The notes below the pieces were generated by a model. It saw nothing but the letters and a program-made list of their open reading frames with translations. It made no database searches and was not told the DNA's origin. A program made the translations under genes and the position numbers. DNA of 64,000 nucleotides from Sphingomonas jinjuensis. Lineage in GTDB: Bacteria > Pseudomonadota > Alphaproteobacteria > Sphingomonadales > Sphingomonadaceae. The DNA is taken from positions 124,001-188,000 of the forward strand of contig NZ_JACIEV010000002.1 of assembly GCF_014197105.1 (NCBI RefSeq). The letters are read 5' to 3'. This document shows, one piece after another, positions 63,825-64,000 of this stretch (positions are counted from its first letter, which is position 1; every line of letters begins with the position of its first letter).

Positions 63825-64000
63825 GGATGAAGACGCGCAAGGCATCGACGATTGCATCATTGTCGGTGCGGGTCCCGCGGGCTGGACGGCGGCCATCTAT
63901 CTGGCGCGCTTTCACCTTCGCATCCGCCTGTTCGACTGCGGATCGAGCCGCGCTGCACTCATCCCCTGCACCCATAATCATGCCGGCTATCCCGACGGGA
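63823..64000 (+). CDS. Flavoprotein pyridine-nucleotide oxidoreductase, partial (N-terminus)
   Basis: Starts ATG at 63823 and runs off the right edge. Residues ~12-30 have the FAD-binding dinucleotide fold ([21 protein letters not shown]) followed by '[23 protein letters not shown]', as in thioredoxin-reductase-like proteins. The first ATG overlaps the vapBC operator palindrome, so its expression may depend on VapB. Confidence 0.85.
   Translation, partial: MDEDAQGIDDCIIVGAGPAGWTAAIYLARFHLRIRLFDCGSSRAALIPCTHNHAGYPDG

Overview
The window is very GC-rich double-stranded DNA from an alphaproteobacterium, most likely a sphingomonad (Sphingomonas or a close relative). This is inferred from the chromosomal order carB-carA / yqeY / dnaG / rpoD, enolase next to an FtsB-like gene, UrcA and DUF4170 proteins, and abundant short intergenic palindromes of the sphingomonad REP type. 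No species name can be supported from sequence alone.

Positions 1-27364 are the right-hand part of an integrated siphovirus-type prophage; its left end lies outside the window. Leftward from about 15.2 kb run the packaging, head and tail genes: Gam-like protein, HNH nuclease, small and large terminase, portal, prohead protease, HK97 capsid, connector/adaptor/tail-completion proteins, tail tube, tail chaperones, tape measure with an embedded M15-type peptidase, and the distal tail genes up to the edge. The tail gene order resembles that of gene transfer agents. From 16.7 to 20.9 kb, on the repressor strand, lie accessory genes: an AT-richer gene of unknown function and a four-gene, translationally coupled cassette of membrane or secreted proteins. 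A CI-like repressor and a Cro/YdaS-like gene diverge at 21.55-21.63 kb. The rightward early operon (21.6-27.3 kb) is a chain of tiny genes that overlap mostly by 4 bases. It includes a ParB-like protein and ends in a large serine recombinase whose stop codon lies inside a tRNA-Met gene, which marks the attachment site.

Positions 27.4-41.3 kb are ordinary chromosome: 2'-5' RNA ligase-like protein, Kup potassium transporter, Lrp-type regulator divergent from alanine dehydrogenase, AmpG-like and MHS-type transporters, a response regulator, a pseudouridine synthase, RsmD, a GFA-family protein, UrcA, and UvrD/PcrA helicase. Several gaps hold REP-like palindromes, and one holds a six-copy 18-bp tandem array.

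Positions 41.3-43.5 kb carry an AT-richer single gene that joins an ABC-type ATPase to a DUF4435/TOPRIM-like domain. This is the architecture of fused PARIS (AriA-AriB) anti-phage systems and is the strongest candidate defence locus here. Next come small conserved sphingomonad proteins, an alpha/beta hydrolase, ftsB-like, eno, a stress/membrane protein operon, an APH(3')-like kinase, greA, carB, carA, yqeY, a DUF559 gene bracketed by inverted repeats, dnaG, rpoD, a methyltransferase, and rplS-trmD. A vapBC-type toxin-antitoxin pair is translationally coupled to trmD. The window ends in a truncated flavoprotein reductase.
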